A stretch of DNA of 64,000 nucleotides from assembly GCF_016616235.1 (NCBI RefSeq), contig NZ_CP067100.1:434001-498000 (forward strand), in the 5' to 3' direction. Numbering within the stretch: the first letter of the stretch is position 1; each line of letters begins with the position of its first letter. The DNA is from Bradyrhizobium diazoefficiens (GTDB taxonomy: Bacteria > Pseudomonadota > Alphaproteobacteria > Rhizobiales > Xanthobacteraceae). Below the pieces are notes generated by a model, which did not search any database, was not told the DNA's origin, and worked only from the letters and a program-made list of their open reading frames with translations. This document shows, piece by piece, positions 26,023-34,208 of the stretch. The translations under genes were made by a program, and so were the position numbers.

Positions 26023-26784
26023 ATGACCAAAGGTGGGAAACGCGTGGCTTGGGTTACGGGCGGCGGCAGCGGGATCGGAGAGGCCGGCGCCGAGGCGTTG
26101 GCGGCCGACGGCTGGATCGTCGTGGTCTCGGGCCGCCGCAAGGACGCCCTGGATCGCGTGGTCGCGAAGATCACCAAGGCGGGCGGAGCCGCCGAGGCCA
26201 TGGTGCTGGACGTCTCCAACGCCGCGGAGGCCCGGAAGGCGGCCGATCACATCGTCGCGACGCATGGCCGGATCGACCTGCTCGTGAACAATGCCGGCAT
26301 CAACGTCCCCAAGCGGAGCTGGCAGGACATGGAACTGGAGGGCTGGGACAGACTGGTCCAGGTCAATCTCAACGGCGTGCTCTATTGCATGCGCGCGGTG
26401 CTGCCGACGATGCGCAAGCAGCAGGACGGCTCGATCATCAACGTCTCCTCCTGGGCCGGCCGCCACGTCTCCAAGATGCCGGGCCCGGCCTACACCACCA
26501 CCAAGCATGCCGTGCTGGCGCTGACCCACTCCTTCAACATGGATGAATGCGTCAATGGCCTGCGCGCCTGCTGCCTGATGCCGGGCGAGGTCGCGACTCC
26601 AATCCTGAAGCTGCGGCCCGTGGTGCCGAGCGAGGAAGAGCAGGCCAAGATGCTGCAGCCCGAGGACCTCGGCCGCACCATCGCGTTCATTGCCTCGATG
26701 CCGGCGCGCGTCTGCATCAACGAGGTGCTGATCAGCCCGACGCACAATCGCGGGTTCATCCAGACGCCGAACAACAGGGATTGA
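26023..26784 (+). CDS. SDR family oxidoreductase
   Basis: Classical short-chain dehydrogenase of 253 residues. The nucleotide loop VTGGGSGIGEAG is at residues 10-21, NNAGIN near 89, the catalytic Ser in INVSSWAGRHVS and YxxxK in YTTTKHAVLAL. The PxxxxTP segment is CLMPGEVATPIL. A C-terminal DLGRTIAFIASMPARVCINE matches dehydrogenases of uncertain substrate. It is divergent from matB. The start at MTKGGKRVAWVTGG fits the fold; an in-frame ATG at 25927 would overlap the matB start. Confidence 0.9.
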   Translation: MTKGGKRVAWVTGGGSGIGEAGAEALAADGWIVVVSGRRKDALDRVVAKITKAGGAAEAMVLDVSNAAEARKAADHIVATHGRIDLLVNNAGINVPKRSWQDMELEGWDRLVQVNLNGVLYCMRAVLPTMRKQQDGSIINVSSWAGRHVSKMPGPAYTTTKHAVLALTHSFNMDECVNGLRACCLMPGEVATPILKLRPVVPSEEEQAKMLQPEDLGRTIAFIASMPARVCINEVLISPTHNRGFIQTPNNRD

Positions 26785-27127
26785 GGCGGGGCACACAACT
26801 GCGGCAACACGCACAACTGCCATAGGGCGGGCAAAAGCGCGAAGCGCCGTGCCCACCATCTCTCCGCGATCACAACCGAATGGTGGGCACGCTGGCGCTT
26901 TGCCCACCCTACGGCACCGTTCGCGCGGCGCGCGCTCGCACCACACGAACTCCCCGCCGCATAGTTTCACCCATCACAAAGAATTTTTCCCCGAAACCGC
27001 ATCGCAAACCCTCCCGTAGTTCGGCCAACGACGGCGCTGCCGCTTCACGCTGAGGTCGCAAGCACCGTTGTTGCCCCAGCTCAACGCCGGCAAGTTGCCG
27101 GTCACAATCCAATCGGGAGACTTTTCC
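26785..27127. other. 343-bp gap with repeat E and fasciclin-gene upstream region
   Basis: It holds repeat E1 (26822-26914) and then about 210 bp with no gene. CGGCAAGTTGCCG at 27087-27099 is a short palindrome some 30 bp before the fasciclin gene. I see no reliable -35/-10 pair. Confidence 0.5.
26822..26914. repeat. Dispersed palindromic repeat, family E
   Basis: TAGGGCGGGCAAAAGCGCG..CCGTGCCCACCAT and ATGGTGGGCACGCTGGCGC..TTTGCCCACCCTACGG arms. A second copy is at 29361-29435; a related TAACCCACC form is at 31887-32004. Confidence 0.85.
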
Positions 27128-27682
27128 ATGTCGAAGCCTATTGCCTATCTCGCTGCCGCCGCTTTCAGCGCCCTCACCATCTCGGCGACCGTCGTTGCGC
27201 CTGCGACCGCCGAGGAGAAGACCATCATGGTCGGTGGCGCCGCGATGTTCCCGTCGAAGAACATCGTGCAGAACGCGGTCAACTCCAAGGACCACACCAC
27301 GTTGGTTGCCGCGGTGAAGGCGGCCGGTTTGGTGTCGACGCTGGAAAGCAAGGGCCCGTTCACGGTGTTCGCGCCGACCAACGCCGCCTTCGGCAAGCTG
27401 CCGGCCGGCACCGTCGACAACCTGGTCAAGCCCGAGAACACGGCGACCCTGACCAAGATTCTCACCTATCACGTCGTGCCCGGCAAGCTCGAGGCCTCCG
27501 ACCTCACCGACGGCAAGAAGCTGAAGACGGCCGAGGGCGAGGAGCTGATGGTGAAGAAGATGGACGGCAAGGTCTGGATCGTCGACGCCAAGGGCGGCAC
27601 CTCGATGGTGACGATCTCCAACGTCAACCAGTCCAACGGCGTGATCCATGTGGTCGACACCGTGCTGATGCCGGCGACGTAA
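27128..27682 (+). CDS. Secreted fasciclin (FAS1) domain protein
   Basis: Exported 184-residue protein with a signal peptide at 1-28 (cleavage after APATA) and one FAS1 domain at about 45-184. The conserved FTVFAPTNAAFGKL and TLTKILTYHVVPGKL motifs (H1/FAPT and YH boxes) and the C-terminal NGVIHVVDTVLMP are intact. FAS1 proteins mediate adhesion; in rhizobia, homologs such as Nex18 have been linked to symbiosis. Single gene, ATG 13 bases after TCGGGAGA, followed by a strong terminator at 27730-27756. Confidence 0.93.
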   Translation: MSKPIAYLAAAAFSALTISATVVAPATAEEKTIMVGGAAMFPSKNIVQNAVNSKDHTTLVAAVKAAGLVSTLESKGPFTVFAPTNAAFGKLPAGTVDNLVKPENTATLTKILTYHVVPGKLEASDLTDGKKLKTAEGEELMVKKMDGKVWIVDAKGGTSMVTISNVNQSNGVIHVVDTVLMPAT

Positions 27683-27729
27683 CACCGCACCTTCCTGTTT
27701 CATCCCCGGAACAGGATGCTTTGAGACGG

Positions 27730-27756
27730 CGAGCCGGGGTACCCGGCTCGTTTTTT
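27730..27756 (+). terminator. Factor-independent terminator after the fasciclin gene
   Basis: Perfect 9-bp stem CGAGCCGGG / CCCGGCTCG with loop GTA, followed directly by TTTTTT. It is the clearest intrinsic terminator in the window. Confidence 0.95.
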
Positions 27757-27862
27757 GTGACCATTATAGCCTGCGGGCATCGATTCGATGGCCAGCGGGG
27801 CGTAACGAAAGCGGAAGCGCCGGCGTATATTCGCCATCACACGCCTTCAGGACGGAACCGCC

Positions 27863-28492
27863 ATGTCGAGCCTCACAGTCACCGACGAGCAGGCCAGCGC
27901 CACCCCGGCCAAAGTGATCCAGCCGGCCTGGGTCCGCATCATGCACTGGATCAATGCCCTGGCCATGATCCTGATGATCATGTCGGGCTGGCAGATCTAC
28001 AACGCCTCGCCGCTGTTCGACTTCCGTTTCTCCCGTGACATCACGCTCGGCGGCTGGCTCGGTGGCGCGCTGCTCTGGCATTTTGCCGCGATGTGGCTGT
28101 TGATGATCAACGGCCTCGCCTATCTCATCACCGGCTTTGCCACCGGCCGCTTCCGCAAAAAGCTGCTGCCGATCACCCCCTCGGGCGTGCTTCACGACGT
28201 CAGGGCTGCCCTGACCTTCAAGCTCGGCCATGACGATCTCACCGTCTACAATTACGTGCAGCGTCTGCTCTATGCCGGTATCATCGTGGTCGGGGTGCTG
28301 ATCGTGCTGTCGGGCCTGTCGATGTGGAAGCCGGTGCAGCTCTATTACCTGGTGATGCTGTTCGGCGATTATCCCACCGCGCGCTACGTCCACTTCTTCT
28401 GCATGGCCGCGATCTGCGCCTTCCTCGTCATTCACGTCCTGCTCGCGCTGCTGGTGCCGAAGAGCTTGCGCGCGATGATCATCGGCCGTTGA
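27863..28492 (+). CDS. Membrane cytochrome b (b561-type) subunit for molybdoenzyme
   Basis: Four-helix di-haem cytochrome b of 209 residues, related to Ni/Fe-hydrogenase and thiosulfate-reductase cytochrome b subunits. Haem-ligand histidines are expected in RIMHWINALAMILM (helix 1), LLWHFAAMWLL (helix 2), and RYVHFFCMAAICAFLVIHVLL (helix 4). The segment GHDDLTVYNYVQRLLY precedes helix 3. The molybdoenzyme gene starts 72 bp downstream, across a repeat, so the pair probably forms one membrane electron-transfer complex exchanging electrons with quinone. A GGACGG sequence lies 8 bases before the ATG. Confidence 0.9.
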   Translation: MSSLTVTDEQASATPAKVIQPAWVRIMHWINALAMILMIMSGWQIYNASPLFDFRFSRDITLGGWLGGALLWHFAAMWLLMINGLAYLITGFATGRFRKKLLPITPSGVLHDVRAALTFKLGHDDLTVYNYVQRLLYAGIIVVGVLIVLSGLSMWKPVQLYYLVMLFGDYPTARYVHFFCMAAICAFLVIHVLLALLVPKSLRAMIIGR

Positions 28493-28546
28493 GCGCATGA
28501 TCCGGAAAAGTGGAAACCGGTTTTCCGACAAGATCATGCGCAAAAC
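28493..28546. repeat. Short dispersed repeat (ATCCGGAAAAGTGG family), family H
   Basis: GCGCATGATCCGGAAAAGTG and ACCGGTTTTCCGACAAGATC..ATGCGC form an inverted repeat. It sits between the cytochrome b and molybdoenzyme genes, inside what looks like one operon. Confidence 0.8.
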
Positions 28547-28564
28547 AAATATGTGAGACCCACC

Positions 28565-29347
28565 ATGGCGAAGCGTTCATTCCTGATCCCAGGCGTCGAC
28601 AAGCGACTGCTGATCAAGGATTCCATCAAGACGATGCCCGATCTCACCCGCCGCCGCTTCATCGCGGGCGGCGCCAGCCTCGGTGCGGTGACCTTGCTCA
28701 CCGGCTGCGACGTGATCGACTCGTCCTCCGCGGAGGAGATGCTGAAGAGCGTCTCGAAGTTCAACGACGCGGTGCAGGATTTCATCTTCAATCCCGACGC
28801 GCTGGCGCCGACCTTTCCCGAGAGCGCGATCACGAAGCCGTTCCCGTTCAACGCCTATTACGATCTCGACGACGCGCCCGATGTCGATGGCGACGACTGG
28901 AAGCTCGAAGTGCGCGGTCTCGTCGACAACAAGAAATCGTGGACGCTTGCGGAGCTCTACAAACTGCCGCAGGTGACGCAGATCACGCGTCACATCTGCG
29001 TCGAAGGCTGGAGCGCGATCGGCAGCTGGACCGGCACGCCGCTGCGCGATTTCCTCAAACTGATCGGCGCCGACACCCGCGCGAAATATGTCTGGTTCCA
29101 GTGCGCCGACAAGGACGGCTACAATTCACCGCTCGACATGCGCAGCGCGCTGCATCCGCAGACCCAGATGACGTTCAAATACGCGAACGAGATCCTGCCG
29201 CGCGCCTACGGCTTTCCCATGAAGATCCGCGTGCCCACAAAACTCGGCTTCAAGAACCCGAAATACGTGGTCTCGATGGAAGTCACCAACGACTACAAGG
29301 GCGGCTATTGGGAGGACCAGGGCTACAATTCGTTCAGCGGGAGCTGA
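28565..29347 (+). CDS. Molybdopterin-dependent oxidoreductase (sulfite-oxidase fold), Tat lipoprotein
   Basis: Periplasmic molybdoenzyme of 260 residues with a sulfite-oxidase/YedY-type catalytic domain at about 85-250. The cofactor-ligating Cys145 is in RHICVEGWSAIGSW. The conserved YNSPLDMRSALHPQT and YGFPMKIRVPTKLG segments shape the Mo site. A Tat motif (TRRRF, residues 28-32) follows a 27-residue leader, and a lipobox LLTGC puts Cys48 at the end of the h-region. It therefore seems exported folded and lipid-anchored. The ATG at 28565 follows an in-frame GTG at 28553. The natural substrate is unknown; methionine sulfoxide reductase MsrP is the best-studied relative. Confidence 0.9.
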   Translation: MAKRSFLIPGVDKRLLIKDSIKTMPDLTRRRFIAGGASLGAVTLLTGCDVIDSSSAEEMLKSVSKFNDAVQDFIFNPDALAPTFPESAITKPFPFNAYYDLDDAPDVDGDDWKLEVRGLVDNKKSWTLAELYKLPQVTQITRHICVEGWSAIGSWTGTPLRDFLKLIGADTRAKYVWFQCADKDGYNSPLDMRSALHPQTQMTFKYANEILPRAYGFPMKIRVPTKLGFKNPKYVVSMEVTNDYKGGYWEDQGYNSFSGS

Positions 29348-29360
29348 TTGAGGCAGTGCC

Positions 29361-29435
29361 GTAGGATAGGCAAAGGCGCGCAGCGCCGTGCCCACGCAGT
29401 GTTAGTGGGCACGCTTCGCTTTGCTCACCCTACGG
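29361..29435. repeat. Dispersed palindromic repeat, family E
   Basis: GTAGGATAGGCAAAGGCGCG..CCGTGCCCACGCAGTG and GTGGGCACGCTTCGCTTTGC..TCACCCTACGGT arms. The TAG stop codon of the MFS gene (29430-29432) is part of the repeat, so the repeat overlaps the 3' end of that gene. Confidence 0.85.
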
Positions 29436-30626
29436 TGCCGAGTTCTTCGGCCCCACCTTCCGCTGGCACAATGCCGCAACCGCTCCCAGCGCCAAGAGCG
29501 CTGCGGACACGTTGAGTGCATACGACAAGCTCCCCAGCGCGTCCGTGATGGCGCCGACCACGATCGGCCCCAGCGTCTGGCCGACGCCGAACGAGATCGT
29601 CATCGCCGCGATCGCGGTCGGCCATGCCTCTGGCGGATAGTTGAAGCGGACGAAGGCGGTGGTCGAGCCGACCACGGCGAAGAAGGCGACGCCGAACACG
29701 ACGGCTGAAATCGCAAGCCACGTCGGTGAATGCCCGAGCATCGGCAAGGCCGCGCCGATCGCGTTGGTGCCGAGGATGATCGCGGTGGCAAGCCCGCCGC
29801 GATCGAGCGCCAGCACGCCGCGCCAGGCCCAGGGCGTGACGAAGGCGGACAGGCCGATCAGGCTCCAGAAGGCGGCCTGTGCCGCGGCGCCGCCGCCGCC
29901 GTCGCGCACATAGGCGATCATGAAGGTCATGTAGGCGATGTAGCCCGCGCCGAACAGGAAGTAGGCGGCGAGATAGATCAGCACGGGCGGAAGCGCGAAA
30001 GACGCGTGGCTGCCTTCCGAGAATCGCGCGCGGCTCTCGATCCGGATCAGGAACAGCGGCACCGTCATGATGGCCGACAGCAGCGTCAGCGCCCACCACA
30101 CCAGCCACCACGAGCCCGGCCCGAAAAATTGCAACGTGAACGGGGCGATCAGTCCGGAGGCGAGAATGCCGATGCCCGGGCCGGCATAGAACAGGCTGAG
30201 CAGGAAATTGGCCCGCTCCGGATGCGCCTGCGCGATCGACGCGGCCAGCGCGCCGCCGGCGACGAAGCCGGCCGCGGCGCCAAGACCCAGCACGAGGCGC
30301 GCCAGGCTCAGCGCGACGAAATTCCCCGTCAGCGAGCAAATGGCCAGCGCGGCGACGCAGGCCAGGGTTCCCAGGCGGATCGCGGCTGCCCAGCCGACGC
30401 GCCGGATCAGCCGGGACGCAACCAGCGCGCCGACGAGATAGCCGACCGCATTGATGGTGTTCATGAACCCGGCCGCCGAGTAGGACCAGCCGAGGTCCTC
30501 CCGCATGTCGGGCAGCACCAGCGCATAGGCAAAGCGGCCGATGCCGAGCCCGACCGTCGCCGCCAGCGACAGGGTCAGGATCAGCCGCGCGGGATGTGCG
30601 TCGTGGGGGCGATCAGGGGCGTGCAA
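29430..30626 (-). CDS. YbfB/YjiJ family MFS transporter
   Basis: Major facilitator carrier of 398 residues with about 12 hydrophobic segments. The first-helix motif [18 protein letters not shown] and [18 protein letters not shown] are hallmarks of the YbfB/YjiJ family. [12 protein letters not shown] is the cytoplasmic loop 2-3. The substrate is unknown. I place the start at TTG 30626, eight bases after a GGAG; the frame continues 26 codons further to a second TTG without membrane character. The leuB gene runs divergently from about 130 bp away. The 3' end overlaps repeat E. Confidence 0.87.
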   Translation of the reverse strand: MHAPDRPHDAHPARLILTLSLAATVGLGIGRFAYALVLPDMREDLGWSYSAAGFMNTINAVGYLVGALVASRLIRRVGWAAAIRLGTLACVAALAICSLTGNFVALSLARLVLGLGAAAGFVAGGALAASIAQAHPERANFLLSLFYAGPGIGILASGLIAPFTLQFFGPGSWWLVWWALTLLSAIMTVPLFLIRIESRARFSEGSHASFALPPVLIYLAAYFLFGAGYIAYMTFMIAYVRDGGGGAAAQAAFWSLIGLSAFVTPWAWRGVLALDRGGLATAIILGTNAIGAALPMLGHSPTWLAISAVVFGVAFFAVVGSTTAFVRFNYPPEAWPTAIAAMTISFGVGQTLGPIVVGAITDALGSLSYALNVSAALLALGAVAALCQRKVGPKNSAP

Positions 30627-30758
30627 GGGATACTCCGGCGTCCCGCACTGTGGCAGGCCCTGCCCGCCTTGCACAGCCGTGGGGCGGCAATGGTGTCTTG
30701 CCAAGCGCGCAACGCCGCTCTAGCACTCCGGCCGAATTCGATCTCAGAGGAAATGACC

Positions 30759-31871
30759 ATGGCGACCCACAAATTGCTGCTGCTCCCCGGCGACGGTATC
30801 GGCCCCGAGGTGATGGGCGAGGTGAAGCGGCTGATCGATTGGCTCAATTCATCAGGCGTCGCCAAGTTCGAGACCGACACCGGCCTCGTCGGCGGCTCGG
30901 CCTATGACGCCCACAAGGTGTCGATCTCCGAGGGCGACATGGCCAAGGCGCTTGCCGCCGACGCCATCATCTTCGGCGCGGTCGGCGGCCCGAAGTGGGA
31001 CGCCGTTCCTTACGAGGTGCGCCCCGAAGCCGGCCTCTTGCGCCTGCGCAAGGATCTCGCCCTGTTCGCCAACCTCCGTCCCGCCATGTGCTACCCGGCG
31101 CTGGCCGATGCCTCCAGCCTGAAGCGCGAGGCGGTCGAGGGCCTCGACATCGTCATTGTGCGCGAGCTCACCGGCGGCGTCTATTTCGGCGAGCCCAAGA
31201 CCATCACCGATCTCGGCAACGGGCAGAAGCGCGCCGTCGATACCCAGGTCTACGACACCTATGAGATCGAGCGCATCGGCCGCGTCGCCTTCGAGCTTGC
31301 CAGGAAGCGCAAGAACAAGGTGACGTCGATGGAGAAGCGCAACGTCATGAAGTCGGGCGTGCTCTGGAACGAGGTCATGACCCAGGTCCACAAGCGCGAA
31401 TATCCCGACGTCACGCTCGAGCACCAGCTCGCCGATTCCGGCGGCATGATGCTGGTGAAATGGCCGAAGCAGTTCGACGTCATCGTCACCGACAATCTGT
31501 TCGGCGACATGCTCTCCGACATCGCGGCGATGCTCACGGGCTCGCTCGGCATGCTGCCCTCGGCCTCGCTCGGCGAGGTCGACGTCAAGAGCAAGAAGCG
31601 CAAGGCGCTGTACGAGCCGGTGCACGGCTCGGCGCCCGACATCGCCGGCAAGGGCCTCGCCAATCCCATTGCGATGATCTCGTCGTTCGGCATGGCGCTG
31701 CGCTATTCCTTCGACATGGGCGAGCTCGCCGACAAGGTCGATGCCGCGATTGCCGCGGTGCTGGCCAGCGGCCTGCGCACCGCCGACATCAAGTCGGAAG
31801 GCACGACCGCCGCCTCGACCGCGCAGATGGGCGAAGCGATCCTGAAGGAATTGCAGAAGCTGCACGGGTAA
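30759..31871 (+). CDS. leuB: 3-isopropylmalate dehydrogenase
   Basis: NAD-dependent enzyme of leucine biosynthesis that oxidatively decarboxylates 3-isopropylmalate; 370 residues. [14 protein letters not shown] lies at the N-terminus; [23 protein letters not shown], the Mg/substrate region [15 protein letters not shown] and the adenosine-loop [18 protein letters not shown] are all present. AGAGG lies 8 bases before the ATG at 30759, whereas the ATG six bases upstream would have only a 2-base gap. It is apart from leuD (38953) and leuC (42280), so the three are not one operon. The last codons reach the plus-strand repeat E'. Confidence 0.97.
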   Translation: MATHKLLLLPGDGIGPEVMGEVKRLIDWLNSSGVAKFETDTGLVGGSAYDAHKVSISEGDMAKALAADAIIFGAVGGPKWDAVPYEVRPEAGLLRLRKDLALFANLRPAMCYPALADASSLKREAVEGLDIVIVRELTGGVYFGEPKTITDLGNGQKRAVDTQVYDTYEIERIGRVAFELARKRKNKVTSMEKRNVMKSGVLWNEVMTQVHKREYPDVTLEHQLADSGGMMLVKWPKQFDVIVTDNLFGDMLSDIAAMLTGSLGMLPSASLGEVDVKSKKRKALYEPVHGSAPDIAGKGLANPIAMISSFGMALRYSFDMGELADKVDAAIAAVLASGLRTADIKSEGTTAASTAQMGEAILKELQKLHG

Positions 31872-31886
31872 CGGGACTACCGCGAT

Positions 31887-32004
31887 CGTAGCGTGGTTAG
31901 CCCTGCGGACTGCGCGAAGCGCAAACCGCTTGGCGTAACCCACCTCTTCTGTCGCCGCGGAAGCAAACAGTGGTGGGTTACGCCTTCGGCTAACCCACCC
32001 TACG
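31887..32004. repeat. Dispersed palindromic repeat, family E'
   Basis: GTAGCGTGGTTAGCC at the left pairs with GGCTAACCCACCCTAC at the right; GGCGTAACCCACCTCT pairs with GTGGTGGGTTACGCC inside. It ends 19 bp before the acyltransferase start codon. Confidence 0.85.
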
Positions 32005-32023
32005 ACTTCATCGGAGCCGCCTC

Positions 32024-32662
32024 ATGGATGCCTCATCCCGCCCCAAGATCGCGGAAACCATCATCCATGAAACGGTGCGCCAGCGCGATGCGCAGATCGG
32101 ACGCCGCTGCGAAGTCCTCGCCAACACGCGCATCGAATATGCTTCGCTCGGCGACTACTCTTATCTCGGCGAGAATTGCGAGGTCGCCGACGCTTCAATC
32201 GGAAAATTCACGGCGATCGCCAATTCGGTGCGGATCGGCGCGCCGAATCATCCGATGGGCCGCCCGTCCCAGCATCGCTTCACCTATGTCCCAGAATATT
32301 ACGAGGCGAGCGCGACGCGTGACCGCGACTTCTTTGCCGACCGCCGCGGCGATCGCGTCATCGTCGGCAACGATGTCTGGATCGGCCACGCCGCCATCCT
32401 GCTGCCGGGCGTCACAATCGGCGACGGTGCGGTGATCGGCGCGGGCGCGGTCGTCAGCCGCGATGTCGCGCCCTACACCATCGTTGGCGGTGTCCCCGCG
32501 CGCTCCATCCGCAAGCGCTTTTCTGACACTGTTGCGGACAGCCTGCGCCGCATCGCCTGGTGGGACTGGCCCGATGAGCTTATCTTCGAGCGGCTCGCCG
32601 ATTTCCGCTCCGAGGCGATCGACGAATTTTGCAGGCGCTACGACCCTGAGGCCAACGCGTAA
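32024..32662 (+). CDS. Hexapeptide-repeat acyltransferase (DapH/GlmU-like, phosphonate-metabolism type)
   Basis: Left-handed beta-helix acyltransferase of 212 residues. Hexapeptide turns run from residue 20 to about 155 (IGRRCEVLANTRIEYASLG, then VIVGNDVWIGHAAILLPG and IGDGAVIGAGAVVSRDVAPY). The C-terminal RSIRKRFSDTVADSLRRI and AWWDWPDELIFERLADFR match the family often annotated as phosphonate-metabolism acetyltransferase. APNHPMGRPSQHRFTY holds the catalytic His region. No phn genes lie in the window, so the pathway is uncertain; chloramphenicol-acetyltransferase-like is the alternative family name. A shared terminator follows at 32684. Confidence 0.87.
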   Translation: MDASSRPKIAETIIHETVRQRDAQIGRRCEVLANTRIEYASLGDYSYLGENCEVADASIGKFTAIANSVRIGAPNHPMGRPSQHRFTYVPEYYEASATRDRDFFADRRGDRVIVGNDVWIGHAAILLPGVTIGDGAVIGAGAVVSRDVAPYTIVGGVPARSIRKRFSDTVADSLRRIAWWDWPDELIFERLADFRSEAIDEFCRRYDPEANA

Positions 32663-32683
32663 AGCGGGCGCATCGCACAAACA

Positions 32684-32713
32684 AAAATGGCCGGGCGCGA
32701 GCCCGGCCATTTT
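32684..32713. terminator. Bidirectional factor-independent terminator
   Basis: Stem AAAATGGCCGGGC / GCCCGGCCATTTT with loop GCGA. It serves the acyltransferase (plus) and the small secreted protein gene (minus). The stem core is the same as in the terminator at 10956-10985. Confidence 0.87.
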
Positions 32714-32733
32714 GATTCGGTCGTGACGTCCGC

Positions 32734-33117
32734 TCAGTACAGCGGGAAATTCTGCGGATAGCCGCCGACATCGGCCGGCGTCGCCAGCGGCTGGCGATCG
32801 ATCGGGCGGTTGAGATTCTCGCGGGCGAAGGACGGATAGCCCACGGCCGGCGGGAAAGCGTAGTCGGTGAACTTGCGGTCGCCCGGATTGACCTCGGTGC
32901 CGCCGTCGAGCCAGGAGCGCTTGCTCACATAGATGCGGGTGCGGCCCTGCTGATAGACGGCGTTGGGGCCGCTCGGTCCGTAATAGTGACGGCCGCGCTC
33001 GTCATAACGCTTGGTCCTGGTGTCGGCCGAAGCCGGCGTCGCGAAGGCCGCGCCAATGACGGCGCCCGCCGCTAGCCAGGTCGCCAATTTGGTTGCGGCA
33101 GAAAATGTCGAGCTCAT
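32734..33117 (-). CDS. Small exported protein of unknown function
   Basis: 127 residues with a signal peptide at 1-31 (cleavage after ATPASA). The mature part is basic and aromatic: TKRYDERGRHYYGPSGPN, YVSKRSWLDGGTEVNPGDRK, then PAVGYPSFARENLNRPID. I recognise no domain and no cysteines. The start MSSTFSAATKL is preceded by GAAGGGGACGTG, a good Shine-Dalgarno, so the 13-codon longer frame is rejected. Its own promoter should lie in the 168-bp gap upstream. Ends at the shared terminator. Confidence 0.8.
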   Translation of the reverse strand: MSSTFSAATKLATWLAAGAVIGAAFATPASADTRTKRYDERGRHYYGPSGPNAVYQQGRTRIYVSKRSWLDGGTEVNPGDRKFTDYAFPPAVGYPSFARENLNRPIDRQPLATPADVGGYPQNFPLY

Positions 33118-33285
33118 CACGTCCCCTTCAGGCGGCACGCCGCCAGTCGATTTCACCCCATACTAGCCCGGCCGGAGCGGCCGCCACTAGGTCAATTGGG
33201 TCACACCGGCCCGGAATAATCAGGCGCGCCGGCAAAAGTTGCATCAATACCAGCCACTTGCCCAGCTGACTTGAGCTTGATGCCG

Positions 33286-34092
33286 TCACAGCGTCCCGCG
33301 CAATTGCGCATTCGCGGCGCCCAGCAGCCAGTCCGAGGCGGCCGCGCCGTCGCAGGCGCGGCGCTTCAGCTCGGCATGGGCGAACAATTCGGCCAGCTTC
33401 GGCTCGTTGCCCGAGGCCAGCAGCGTCAGCCGGTTCAGCATGCAGGCGACCGCCGCGCGCCGGGCGGGCATGGTGTCGCCCTGGCAGGAGAAGCCGGAGA
33501 TCTGGAGCGCCGGCTCCTCGCTGCGTTTGAGGTAACCGAGGCAGGACGGCAGCCCCTTCTCGGCGCCGACCGGCCGGAACAGGGCGACCGGACCGAACTT
33601 GGTGTCGATCAGGCCGGCCTGCTCGAGCGGCGGAGCCGAACCCAGGCCCAGCTGAGCGGCCAGATTGGCGGCGAGATCCGCGGTTGCCGGACGCGCCACA
33701 TCGAATTCGCCGCCTTCTCGGTAGATTTCGAGCTCGGCCACCGGCTGGTCCGCCTCGCCGGCCCAACGCATCACATCTCTGCGGCCGCCTTTGGGGTGCC
33801 GAAAGATGATGTAAGAGACTGTTTTGTCCGAAGAATCGAGCCGGCTGACGGCGAAGGCCGGATGCGAGCGGTCGGCCGCGCTCCAGCCCGGCCTCGCGGA
33901 CGGCTCGTCGTCGCGCAGGTCAGGCAGCTGGCCGATCGCCGCCAGCGCCAGGATGGCAAACAGAGCGAGCGCCCCCACATAGGCAAACAGGCGCGCCAGC
34001 GTGCCGACGACCTCGTCGGCGAAGGCTGCAAGCGCCAGATGGAGGCTGATCCGGGTAGGGCTAACGGCCGTGCTGGCCTCAGGCGACTGCAT
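33286..34092 (-). CDS. Membrane-anchored protein of unknown function
   Basis: 268 residues; I do not recognise the family. A single membrane segment lies at about 34-54 (LFAYVGALALFAILALAAIG). The periplasmic part shows SYIIFRHPKGGRRDVMRWAG, RLSFSCQGD-like QISGFSCQGDTMPARRAAV and a late Cys in KRRACDGAAAS; the four Cys could form disulfides. The start is an ATG preceded by TTAGGGACGTGG; a TTG eight codons upstream is less likely. It stands alone and divergent from asd. Confidence 0.8.
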   Translation of the reverse strand: MQSPEASTAVSPTRISLHLALAAFADEVVGTLARLFAYVGALALFAILALAAIGQLPDLRDDEPSARPGWSAADRSHPAFAVSRLDSSDKTVSYIIFRHPKGGRRDVMRWAGEADQPVAELEIYREGGEFDVARPATADLAANLAAQLGLGSAPPLEQAGLIDTKFGPVALFRPVGAEKGLPSCLGYLKRSEEPALQISGFSCQGDTMPARRAAVACMLNRLTLLASGNEPKLAELFAHAELKRRACDGAAASDWLLGAANAQLRGTL

Positions 34093-34208
34093 CCACGTCC
34101 CTAAGGCATGGTCCAACGTTGTCTTGGGGCCGGTTCTCGCATAGAAGCGCTGCTCCTCCCGTTTAAGCGTCAGCTTCGGGGAAGGGCTTTTTCATCGGAG
34201 AGTGAACG

